Below, piece by piece: positions 18,726 to 26,646 of a stretch of DNA of 64,000 bases (within the stretch, counting starts at the first letter, position 1; each line of letters begins with the position of its first letter). The position numbers and the translations under genes were made by a program. A model generated the notes under the pieces. The model did not search any database. It saw only the letters and a program-made list of their open reading frames with translations, and had not been told where the DNA came from. The DNA is taken from assembly GCF_002100145.1 (NCBI RefSeq), contig NZ_JXQD01000018.1, forward strand, positions 372,001-436,000. Reading direction: 5' to 3'. This DNA comes from Vibrio sp. qd031 (GTDB taxonomy: Bacteria; Pseudomonadota; Gammaproteobacteria; Enterobacterales; Vibrionaceae).

Positions 18726-21140
18726 TTAGTAACTATGGCTAAGGTCATACACCCTTAAGCTACGAGATAAGCTTTCTAGATCATCGCCAAGATAGCGAAC
18801 CGTTTTGGTCTGATTTGGCAATAACGTAAAGCTTGAGTCACTGAAACGACCATCACCATCGTGTTCTAGGTGAACAAACAATGCTGGCCTATCCGTTGAG
18901 ATACTGATGCTATCTCCTTCTCTTACTACCTTTAAGTCAGTCTTTTCTACCGCCACATTTTTTAGCTCTGGAATAGGGAACCATGTGTTTTGTACAGGTG
19001 CTCCGTCGCACTCTATTTCGGCGAAGAAAAATCCGAGTTCTCGGCGATCAGCCCAGTCCGATTTATCCAAGGACCACACTAGATCGTTGCCATCGGCTTT
19101 AACCTGCTCGGCCCAATCCCATCGTCCGAGTTCTTCACCTGACCAGCTCATCCATACTACTTGCCCAGAGACATCTTCGGTATGGCGAGTGTTATTGCTT
19201 AAGCGCAGCGTCAATGCGTCCTCTGTCTCATGGAACGGAATATACAGAGGAGAGAAGAAACGTTTTGCATGGTAGTGGAGCTGCTTCCAACGACCGCTGT
19301 ATTCAATGCTCGACCATGAGCTGACCGGCCAGTTATCATTCAATTGCCAGTAGAGCATGCCCCGACACGTTGGACTTTGAGAGCGCCAATATTCACACCC
19401 TGTTTTGATCGCAATGGCTTGCTGAACCTGACTCATATACAGCATTTGCTCAAAGCTGGCTGGGAAACGGAAATAACGGGTAAACATCTCCGTCATGATG
19501 CTATTGCCACTGTGATTTTTTTGATGGCTCTCAAACGTTGGTGACGTCACGTTCCAATCGGATTCAGGCACAAATCGCTTAACTTCAGCTAGAGACGGCC
19601 AAGATTGATAACCAAATTCAGAACAGAAACGAGGCTGAATGTCTAAGTAAGCGCTGAACGAAGACCCAGAGTGCCAAACATCCCAAAAGTGCATATCGCC
19701 GCGGGTATCATCGTGCCAAGCATCTCCGTAATCCAAATCACCGTTACATGGAGAACTTGCCCAAAAACGTCGACTAGAATCTTCTTGCATCACGGTTTCC
19801 GCAATTTTTCGACTTAATCTATCGTAGTTTACTGTGTATTTTGTTCGATTCGCTTTGGACTCAGGATACCAGCCAATTGCACCAATAACTTCGTTATCGC
19901 CACACCACAAGGCGATACAGCAATGGTCTCGCAAGCGGCGAATTTGATCGCGAAGCTCTGGGACCACATCTGCCACAAATTCGTCGGTAGAGGGATACAA
20001 TGCGCAAGAGAACATCATGTCCTGCCACACCATCAAGCCGTATTCGTCACACAGATCGTAAAACAGTTCAGATTCGTATTGACCACCACCCCACACACGG
20101 ATCATATTCATATTGACGTCGACAGCACTTTGCAACAAAGCGCGATACCGTGACTCTGACTCGTTCGATGGCATCGCATCGACTGGGATCCAGTTGGCCC
20201 CTTTGGCGGTGATTGGGAACCCGTTGACCTGAAACTCCATCGATGAGCCAACAGCGTCTTCCGAGGTGTTTAGAACCAATTTACGTAGGCCAATGCGTTT
20301 GGTAATCACTTGCCGATCTAACTCGACACTAAGGTCATACAGCGGTTGCTCGCCATAACCTGCTGGCCACCATAACTTAGGTTCAGCAATCGCAAAGCTA
20401 ACCTTGGTTTCACCTGACTTGTCGCAAGTGACAGTCTTAGAGTGCTCACTAAATGCCACACTCACCTGCGCATCAATATCCGCTTCATGAGTAACAGAGA
20501 CTTCAACCGTCACGCTACCGTCTTCGTTCCAGAACTGATCGGTCGTTACACGTTCGAGTGCGATGGTGTGAATAGTAGAAACGGTGATGGCGTCATAAAT
20601 ACCCGACACCATCAAGCAAATTCCCCAGTCCCAACCTGCATGACATTGCGTTTTTCGCAGTAAGTTCATATGCGGGATTTGATTGTTGCTGCCCATTGAC
20701 GACGGGATAGGAAACGGCAATCGTTCTGCTCTCGCTTTGCCTTCGAGATCAGCACGCGCAAATTCCACGCTAATGGTGTTTTTTCCCTCACAGAGAAAGG
20801 GCTTAATGTCGACCTTGTAGTGCCGGAACATATTGCTACACGATAAAACAGGCTGACCATTAATCGAAATCTCTGCCAACGTATCGACGCGGCTTAGTTT
20901 CATTTCGATGGCGCGAGCCTCTAAATGCGCGGCACCCGCGTCAAACTCTTTTTCAATCATCCACTGAGCTTCGCCCACCCACTGCACGTCTTTTTCGTTT
21001 GTGCCGATGTAGGGATCGGGTATGAGACCCGCTTTAAATAATGCAGAGTAATTATCCCCTGGTAACGACATTGGAATGGCAATGTGAGGATGCTGAGGCG
21101 AACGAAGAGTCCACTCGCCGTTGAGTTCAATCGAGGACAT
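18726..21140 (-). CDS. Glycoside hydrolase family 2 beta-mannosidase
   Basis: 804 residues from the ATG at 21140, chosen because GGAG lies seven bases upstream and MSSIELNGEWTLRSP is the usual GH2 N-terminus; the longer frame lacks support. Domains: jelly-roll sugar-binding (about 1-180), Ig-like (about 180-290), TIM barrel (about 290-600), C-terminal beta domains. Catalytic acid/base in ALWCGDNEVIG (about residue 417) and nucleophile in CSEFGYQS (about 508). No signal peptide, so it works on imported mannosides. The nearest neighbours are not mannan genes. Confidence 0.9.
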   Translation of the reverse strand: MSSIELNGEWTLRSPQHPHIAIPMSLPGDNYSALFKAGLIPDPYIGTNEKDVQWVGEAQWMIEKEFDAGAAHLEARAIEMKLSRVDTLAEISINGQPVLSCSNMFRHYKVDIKPFLCEGKNTISVEFARADLEGKARAERLPFPIPSSMGSNNQIPHMNLLRKTQCHAGWDWGICLMVSGIYDAITVSTIHTIALERVTTDQFWNEDGSVTVEVSVTHEADIDAQVSVAFSEHSKTVTCDKSGETKVSFAIAEPKLWWPAGYGEQPLYDLSVELDRQVITKRIGLRKLVLNTSEDAVGSSMEFQVNGFPITAKGANWIPVDAMPSNESESRYRALLQSAVDVNMNMIRVWGGGQYESELFYDLCDEYGLMVWQDMMFSCALYPSTDEFVADVVPELRDQIRRLRDHCCIALWCGDNEVIGAIGWYPESKANRTKYTVNYDRLSRKIAETVMQEDSSRRFWASSPCNGDLDYGDAWHDDTRGDMHFWDVWHSGSSFSAYLDIQPRFCSEFGYQSWPSLAEVKRFVPESDWNVTSPTFESHQKNHSGNSIMTEMFTRYFRFPASFEQMLYMSQVQQAIAIKTGCEYWRSQSPTCRGMLYWQLNDNWPVSSWSSIEYSGRWKQLHYHAKRFFSPLYIPFHETEDALTLRLSNNTRHTEDVSGQVVWMSWSGEELGRWDWAEQVKADGNDLVWSLDKSDWADRRELGFFFAEIECDGAPVQNTWFPIPELKNVAVEKTDLKVVREGDSISISTDRPALFVHLEHDGDGRFSDSSFTLLPNQTKTVRYLGDDLESLSRSLRVYDLSHSY

Positions 21141-21417
21141 TAAGCTTCTCCAGTTTAGTGAATGGGAGTCAATTTGATGTTGCGATAGTAAAGTCGGTCC
21201 CCATACCCCACTGTGAAGTAGAGCACGCTTTGTTCCAAACTCAGTCCAATCCAACAGAAATGGAGAAGCCTAGCACAACGAATTTTATTGCCATGAAACT
21301 ACCATGAAACAAAGATCGAGGGTTCTCGAACTATTGAGTCTAGTTGCTTGCTGAGATCATGCGCTCAATTATCAACCTTGCTTACAACTTGTTACCTGTA
21401 TGTGACTGTAGTGTTTG

Positions 21418-21460
21418 ACTTACACGTGTTCGCTGATATTCTAGTGAACACGTGTAAGCT
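21418..21460. promoter_or_regulatory. Twin FabR/DesT-like operators of the desaturase gene
   Basis: Two head-to-head copies of one site: ACTTACACGTGTTCGCT (21418-21434) and its reverse form AGTGAACACGTGTAAGCT (21443-21460). Twelve-base arms TTACACGTGTTC / GAACACGTGTAA match perfectly and the ACACGTGT cores are 26 bp apart. They resemble operators of the TetR-family unsaturated-fatty-acid repressors FabR and DesT, as I remember them. They lie 25-70 bases before the desaturase start. Confidence 0.6.
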
Positions 21461-21485
21461 GAAACAAACATTATTCGGAGAATCT

Positions 21486-22610
21486 GTGAGCACCCAACGT
21501 CCGCCACTGCTGTGGCTCAATATCTTTGTCTTTGTGACAAGCTTAGTCTTGGCCCTAATTGTGACGCCATGGTATGCCTATAATTACGGTTTGGGATGGG
21601 CGCACTTAGTGTGGTTCATCATTGCGTTTAGTTTCACTAATCTGTCCATCACTGCTGGCTATCACCGCTTATGGAGTCATAAAACCTATCAAGCAAGCCC
21701 ACTATTACGAGGCATTTTTGCTATTGGTGGTGCGTTCTCTATGCAGAACAGTGCCTTACATTGGTCATCAGACCATCGTGAACACCACAAACACGTTGAT
21801 CATGACACCAAAGATCCTTATTCAGCCTCGCGTGGTTTTTGGTATTCGCACATTGGTTGGATGCTTCGCGACTATAACGAGGCCACTTATTCAGAATACA
21901 AAAACTGCCGCGATCTTAAAAAAGACAGTATTGTTCAATGGCAGCACAAGTATTATGTGCCGCTGACACTGGCAACTAACTTTGGTATTCCGATTGCTTT
22001 AGGTGTTATCCATCAGGACATTATTGGTATGTTCCTAGTAGTGGGTGCCGTGCGCCTATTTTTAAGTCATCACACCACATTTTTTATTAACTCATTGGCA
22101 CACATTTGGGGTAAGCAAACCTTTACCGACAAAAACTCAGCACGCGACAATGGGGTACTGGCTTTCTTTACCTTTGGCGAGGGTTATCATAACTTCCACC
22201 ACTTATTTGAGAATGACTACCGTAACGGTATCGACTGGTGGCACTACGATCCCACCAAGTGGCTAATTAAGGCCTGTTCGTGGGTTGGATTAGCGGAAAA
22301 ACTACGTACTACTCCTAAACTCAAGATCGAGAAAGCGCGCGCAGCGATGTTACTGCACAAAGCTCAACTTAAGTTGAATGCAATGAACGCTTGTCCGACT
22401 TTGAAAACTAAGTTGGAACAAGAATTTGATACGCTGATTGCGAGTATGAGTGACTATTACGATAGCAAAAAGCAGTTACTGCAAAACAAAAAGCAACAAG
22501 TCGTAGAGAGTTACGAGATGTCGCTGCTGGTGTTGCGCCACCAACAACTCAAACAACAATTTGAAATACAAAAGCAGCTGTGGCAAAGCAGCATCAAGCG
22601 CTATGCTTAA
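21486..22610 (+). CDS. Acyl-CoA/acyl-lipid delta-9 fatty acid desaturase
   Basis: Membrane di-iron desaturase, 374 residues from the GTG at 21486 (CGGAGAATCT before it). The three histidine boxes are present: GYHRLWSHKTY, DHREHHKHVD and EGYHNFHHLF, with four hydrophobic segments between them. It makes monounsaturated fatty acids aerobically, complementing the FabA/FabB route. The last ~95 residues are a highly charged, glutamine-rich helical tail (KIEKARAAMLLHKAQLKLNA, ending LKQQFEIQKQLWQ) that should form a coiled coil, longer than needed for catalysis. Twin operators upstream suggest repression by a FabR/DesT-like protein. Confidence 0.9.
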   Translation: MSTQRPPLLWLNIFVFVTSLVLALIVTPWYAYNYGLGWAHLVWFIIAFSFTNLSITAGYHRLWSHKTYQASPLLRGIFAIGGAFSMQNSALHWSSDHREHHKHVDHDTKDPYSASRGFWYSHIGWMLRDYNEATYSEYKNCRDLKKDSIVQWQHKYYVPLTLATNFGIPIALGVIHQDIIGMFLVVGAVRLFLSHHTTFFINSLAHIWGKQTFTDKNSARDNGVLAFFTFGEGYHNFHHLFENDYRNGIDWWHYDPTKWLIKACSWVGLAEKLRTTPKLKIEKARAAMLLHKAQLKLNAMNACPTLKTKLEQEFDTLIASMSDYYDSKKQLLQNKKQQVVESYEMSLLVLRHQQLKQQFEIQKQLWQSSIKRYA

Positions 22611-22641
22611 CAGATAATACCTAATAGCAATACAGAGACTG

Positions 22642-22677
22642 GAGCGAACAAGGAGATACCTTGTTCGCTCTTTTTTT
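22642..22677 (+). terminator. Terminator of the desaturase gene
   Basis: Perfect 12-bp stem GAGCGAACAAGG / CCTTGTTCGCTC, 5-base loop, then seven T's. Confidence 0.92.
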
Positions 22678-22781
22678 GGGCATTAACGACATGTGTCTAC
22701 TTCTATCTCGGTTTATGGGTAAGATGTCGCGACTCGATTGGGCTATGCCAAAGTCACTTTTGTGGATTTGGATGCTGACGA

Positions 22782-23129
22782 TTATTCATCCATGATCACT
22801 TGAAACCCACCGTAAATTAAACGACTGCTATCAAACGGCAGTTCCATTTCTTGCATCTCTGGATCGGAAAACAGCTTAGACATCCCCTCATCCCTCACTG
22901 CTTTAGACGGCCAGATCACCCAAGACAAAACAACCGTTTCGTTTGGCTGGCACTGCACAGCCATTGGCATCGAGGTTAAATCCCCTTCTGGTAAGTCGTC
23001 CCCCCAATTTTCGACGACCCTAACTGCACCATACTTCTTAAAAAGCACCGCAGCTTGCTTGGCATGATCGAGATAGCCGCGTTGGTCATGCTTTGGTACG
23101 GCCGCCATAAATGCATCGATATATTCCAT
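22782..23129 (-). CDS. DUF1428 (YbaA-like) protein
   Basis: 115 residues from the ATG at 23129 (GAGAGG five bases upstream); a GTG two codons earlier is less likely. MEYIDAFMAAVPKHDQRGY, YGAVRVVENWGDDLPEG, VLSWVIWPSK and FDSSRLIYGGFQVIMDE match the YbaA/DUF1428 family closely, including the GGF near the C-terminus. It is a small ferredoxin-like (dimeric alpha/beta barrel) protein of unknown function. Divergent from amt. Confidence 0.88.
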   Translation of the reverse strand: MEYIDAFMAAVPKHDQRGYLDHAKQAAVLFKKYGAVRVVENWGDDLPEGDLTSMPMAVQCQPNETVVLSWVIWPSKAVRDEGMSKLFSDPEMQEMELPFDSSRLIYGGFQVIMDE

Positions 23130-23155
23130 TCCCACCTCTCATTGTGTGTGATGTT

Positions 23156-23210
23156 GAGCTAAGTTATGTCGAGATAAGTCATATCGAGCTAAGTATAGTG
23201 AGCTATTAGC
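23156..23210. repeat. Short imperfect tandem repeat
   Basis: Four decaying copies of a roughly 15-base unit: GAGCTAAGTTATGTC, GAGATAAGTCATATC, GAGCTAAGTATAGT, GAGCTATTAGC. It lies just upstream of the DUF1428 gene, in the divergent amt control region, and could be a promoter-spacing repeat. Confidence 0.6.
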
Positions 23211-23276
23211 ATTTTTCCTGTCATCGACTCAGCTACCGATGAATCTCACCGATGCGCTATCACCTCACCACCGCAA

Positions 23277-23293
23277 GGCACTATATTGGTGCA
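23277..23293. promoter_or_regulatory. NtrC (GlnG) enhancer site
   Basis: GGCACTATATTGGTGCA, almost identical to the E. coli glnA NtrC site (TGCACTATATTGGTGCA, as I recall it). It lies about 190 bp upstream of the sigma-54 promoter, a normal enhancer distance. Half sites TGCACCA at 23371-23377 and TTGGTGCA at 23455-23462 may be weaker sites. Confidence 0.75.
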
Positions 23294-23463
23294 TTAACGC
23301 ACTAGCGTGGCACAATACTTAAACTTTATACAGACGAAACCCTCTATCTCATCTATAAATGTTAATATTTTGCACCAAAAAGGAAGTCACTAAATTGCAT
23401 AAAATCATATGGATAGATAAATACGCACCGAGAAAGAACATTTAAGCAACAATTTTGGTGCAA

Positions 23464-23480
23464 CTGGTATAGAACTTGCT
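23464..23480 (+). promoter_or_regulatory. Sigma-54 promoter of amt
   Basis: CTGGTATAGAACTTGCT has the GG-N10-GC arrangement of the -24/-12 sigma-54 promoter (consensus TGGCACG-N4-TTGC). The transcript would start near 23491, about 34 bases before the amt ATG. Confidence 0.75.
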
Positions 23481-23524
23481 CCCATAGTTGGTACAAATAG
23501 AAATCCACACAAAAGCAGTGAGTT

Positions 23525-24727
23525 ATGGACAACATTAGTGATGCGATCGGTGTGATCGCTCAAAGCGCAAACACTTTATTTATTTTACTAGGCGCCATTA
23601 TGGTGCTCGCCATGCACGCCGGGTTCGCTTTTTTAGAAGTCGGTACCGTGCGACATAAAAACCAAGTCAATGCCTTGGTTAAAATCATCGCCGATTTTGG
23701 CTTTTCAGCAGTGGCCTATTTCGTTATTGGCTATCAGATCGCTTACGGCAGCAACTTTTTTGCTGGAGCAGAGGCCCTGACGCAAGACAACGGCTATGAA
23801 TTGGTTAAGTTTTTCTTCCTATTGACCTTTGCAGCAGCCATTCCCGCCATCGTGTCTGGTGGTATTGCAGAACGAGGTAGCTTCAGACCTTTCCTAGTTG
23901 CATCAGCCCTCATTGTTGCCTTTGTGTATCCTGTATTCGAAGGCATTATCTGGAACGGTAATTTAGGATTTCAAGCCTGGCTTGGCGACACCTTTGGCGC
24001 TGAGTTCCACGACTTTGCAGGCTCAATCGTTGTCCACGGGATGGGAGGCTGGCTGGCTTTAGTTGCGATATACATATTAGGTGTGCGTAAAGGGCGTAAG
24101 CCTGGTATTGCCTTTGCTCCTTCTAACATTCCGTTTCTTGCATTAGGTTCTTGGGTGCTGATCGTTGGTTGGTTTGGCTTTAACGTCATGTCTGCTCAAA
24201 CCATGGATGGCATCAGTGGCTTAGTTGCAGTAAACAGTTTAATGGCCATGGTGGGCGGAACCTTGGTCGCTTTAGTCGTTGGTAAGAATGACCCCGGCTT
24301 TATTCACAATGGACCTTTAGCCGGATTGGTTGCAGTCTGTGCCGGCTCCGATCTTATGCATCCAGTAGGTGCGTTTGTCGTGGGTGGTGTTGCCGGTGCC
24401 CTCTTTGTGATGGTATTTACCAAATTGCAGCGCAGCACCAAAATCGATGACGTGCTAGGTGTGTGGCCACTTCACGGGCTATGTGGTTTATGGGGTGCAA
24501 TTGCAGCGGGTATTTTCGGTCAACAAGCCTTGGGCGGCCTAGGCGGCGTTAGCTTAATATCACAAATTGTAGGCTCAATTGCCGGTATTGCAGTCGCACT
24601 TATTGGTGGTGCTATTGTTTATGGTGCGGTCAATGCGATTTCAAGTTTACGATTGAGTGAAGAAGACGAGTTCATTGGTGCCGACTTAGCGATCCACAAA
24701 ATTGGGTCGACTAACAAAGACAAGTAA
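23525..24727 (+). CDS. amt: Ammonium transporter Amt
   Basis: Inner-membrane ammonium channel, 400 residues, 11 predicted helices. Family marks: AMHAGFAFLEVGTVRHKN, GGIAERGSF, the pore twin histidines in SIVVHGMGGWLAL and VWPLHGLCGLWG, and DDVLGVWPLHG. There is no cleavable signal peptide, as in short Amt subfamilies. The usual partner gene glnK is absent on both sides. NtrC site and sigma-54 promoter indicate expression under nitrogen limitation. Confidence 0.95.
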   Translation: MDNISDAIGVIAQSANTLFILLGAIMVLAMHAGFAFLEVGTVRHKNQVNALVKIIADFGFSAVAYFVIGYQIAYGSNFFAGAEALTQDNGYELVKFFFLLTFAAAIPAIVSGGIAERGSFRPFLVASALIVAFVYPVFEGIIWNGNLGFQAWLGDTFGAEFHDFAGSIVVHGMGGWLALVAIYILGVRKGRKPGIAFAPSNIPFLALGSWVLIVGWFGFNVMSAQTMDGISGLVAVNSLMAMVGGTLVALVVGKNDPGFIHNGPLAGLVAVCAGSDLMHPVGAFVVGGVAGALFVMVFTKLQRSTKIDDVLGVWPLHGLCGLWGAIAAGIFGQQALGGLGGVSLISQIVGSIAGIAVALIGGAIVYGAVNAISSLRLSEEDEFIGADLAIHKIGSTNKDK

Positions 24728-24753
24728 ACCTACCGTTACTCAAAACAAAAACA

Positions 24754-24784
24754 AAGCCCTAGGCATTTTACCTAGGGCTTTTTG
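24754..24784. terminator. Terminator of amt (bidirectional)
   Basis: Perfect 10-bp stem AAGCCCTAGG / CCTAGGGCTT, 7-base loop, A-run before and T-run after, between convergent amt and the Old Yellow Enzyme gene. Confidence 0.9.
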
Positions 24785-24798
24785 ATCTTTATTAATCC

Positions 24799-25896
24799 CT
24801 AACGTTGATAGGCTGGGTAATCAATGAGTCCAACTTCCCCACCCCCAAACAGCGTATTAGGATCATGTTCAGCCAGTGGATAGTTGTTTTGGATCCGCGC
24901 AGGCAAGTCTGGATTCGCCACAAAAGGTCGACCAAATCCAATCATGTCGGCTAACCCATCATTGATGGCTTGAGCACCTTTTTCACCGTTATAGCGACCT
25001 GCATAGATCAACACACCTTGGAAAGCTTTGCGAAGTGCGCGTTTAAATGAAACTGGGGTGTCTGGTGCATCGTCCCAATCAACTTCGGCAATATGCAAGT
25101 AACCAATTTGGTGGCGGTTTAATAATTCTGCCGCACCAATGTACGTCTCGATTGGGTCTGCATCGACAGTGCCATTAAGCGTTGTAAGTGGGGCTAAACG
25201 CACACCTACTCGCTCTTTGCCAATGGCTTCAACCATCGTCGCAACAACTTGGTCAAGAAAGCGAAGGCGATTGTCTAAACTGCCACCATATTCATCGGTT
25301 CGATTATTTGCTTCAGAATCTATGAACTGATTCACCAGGTAACCATTGGCTGCGTGTAACTCTATTCCATCAAAACCCGCCTCCACTGCATTGAGGGCGG
25401 CTTGACGAAACTGGGCAACAACTTGGTCAATCTCATCTTTAGTCATTTCTCGAGGCACAGTCACATCGACAAATCCAGGTTCGGTTGTCCCGTTGTCAAC
25501 AAACACTTTCACATTGTCTGCTTTTATCGCAGACGATGAGATTGGCTGCTCACCGCCGATATTGTCAGGGTGAGTCACGCGGCCTACATGCCATAACTGA
25601 GCAAAGATGACGCCGCCTTTAGCATGGACTTCACTGGTGACTTTTTTCCATCCCTCAATTTGCTGAGGAGAATAGATTCCCGGTGTCCAGGCATACCCTT
25701 TGCCCATAGGCGAGATTTGAGTTCCCTCGGAAACGATCAATCCTGCCGATGCGCGCTGACCGTAATAAGTCGCCATCATGTCGTTAGGTACATCACCAGG
25801 TTGACTGGCGCGTGAGCGTGTCATTGGTGGCATTACAATGCGGTTTTTGAGCGCTAAGCTACCCAAATGTATCGGTTGAAAAAGAGACGTAGTCAT
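24799..25896 (-). CDS. nemA: Old Yellow Enzyme-family alkene/N-ethylmaleimide reductase
   Basis: FMN-dependent NAD(P)H oxidoreductase, 365 residues like E. coli NemA. Visible motifs: LKNRIVMPPMTRSRA, the substrate-binding pair in ELHAANGYLVNQF (His-x-x-Asn), FAQLWHVGR and GFGRPFVANPDLP (phosphate binding). It reduces activated C=C bonds, nitro compounds and reactive electrophiles. The gene is single, without an adjacent nemR. The symbol follows family similarity and is not proof of orthology. Confidence 0.88.
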   Translation of the reverse strand: MTTSLFQPIHLGSLALKNRIVMPPMTRSRASQPGDVPNDMMATYYGQRASAGLIVSEGTQISPMGKGYAWTPGIYSPQQIEGWKKVTSEVHAKGGVIFAQLWHVGRVTHPDNIGGEQPISSSAIKADNVKVFVDNGTTEPGFVDVTVPREMTKDEIDQVVAQFRQAALNAVEAGFDGIELHAANGYLVNQFIDSEANNRTDEYGGSLDNRLRFLDQVVATMVEAIGKERVGVRLAPLTTLNGTVDADPIETYIGAAELLNRHQIGYLHIAEVDWDDAPDTPVSFKRALRKAFQGVLIYAGRYNGEKGAQAINDGLADMIGFGRPFVANPDLPARIQNNYPLAEHDPNTLFGGGEVGLIDYPAYQR

Positions 25897-26076
25897 TGGT
25901 CTATCCTTATAAAGAATCTAAGCTGATACTAGCAGACCACGGCTGTTTCATTAACTGCACTAATAACAAATTGCTTTTGTGAAATATGCAACAAACAAAG
26001 AATGATTGTATTGATCTCTGGTGCATTAGACCAACTGCCCCTATAATCTCAGCCTCATCAATAACAAGGTAATAAA

Positions 26077-26499
26077 ATGAAAATTTGTGGTGTTGAAATT
26101 AGTGGTAATGACGCGATAGTAAGCCTGCTTACACTGTCCGAGGGCGTCTTTAACATTCCTGATTGCCGAGTCGCTAAAGTGTCGATTGGTGATGCAAACG
26201 ACACTCAGAAAATGAAAGATTTTCAATTCTCATTTGCCAAGTTAATGCAAGACTACCAAGTCGATCGTGTGGTCATTCGCCAGCGTCAAACCAAAGGCAA
26301 ATTTGCCGGTGGTGCTGTAGGCTTTAAGTTAGAAGCCGCTATCCAACTCATCGACGGTTTAAAAGTCGATGTGATTAGCCCTGCAGAGATCAAAGAAGGT
26401 CTAAAGCGCAATCCACTGTTGGTTCCTTTTAAAGAAACCGGATTGAAGCAATACCAAGAGCCCGCCTTTACGGTTGCTTACGCCTGCATCATGAAATAA
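26077..26499 (+). CDS. DUF3010 family protein
   Basis: 140 residues: MKICGVEISGNDAIVSLL, a basic segment VVIRQRQTKGKFAGG, and VDVISPAEIKEGLKRN. The pattern fits the DUF3010 family of marine gammaproteobacteria, which has an RNase-H-like look (GVEISGND at the first strand). Function is unknown. AAGGTAA precedes the ATG. A very strong hairpin follows. Confidence 0.75.
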   Translation: MKICGVEISGNDAIVSLLTLSEGVFNIPDCRVAKVSIGDANDTQKMKDFQFSFAKLMQDYQVDRVVIRQRQTKGKFAGGAVGFKLEAAIQLIDGLKVDVISPAEIKEGLKRNPLLVPFKETGLKQYQEPAFTVAYACIMK

Positions 26500-26528
26500 C
26501 CGCTAGCGGCCCGCCTCACGATATGAGG

Positions 26529-26590
26529 CACTGTGCATTAAAAAAAATGGTCCAATCATTCGATTGGACCATTTTTTTTAATGCACAGTG
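26529..26590. terminator. 62-base perfect hairpin, bidirectional terminator
   Basis: Two perfectly complementary 29-base arms (26529-26557 and 26562-26590) around the 4-base loop ATTC. The core ATGGTCCAATC stem is flanked by A-run and T-run, making it a symmetrical terminator for the convergent DUF3010 and DEAD-box genes. The outer CACTGTGCATT / AATGCACAGTG arms extend far beyond what termination needs. Confidence 0.88.
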
Positions 26591-26646
26591 TCCAAAATGA
26601 CTCATACCAATCTGAGGATTCTATATCCGCTAGTATGATGGCGGAA

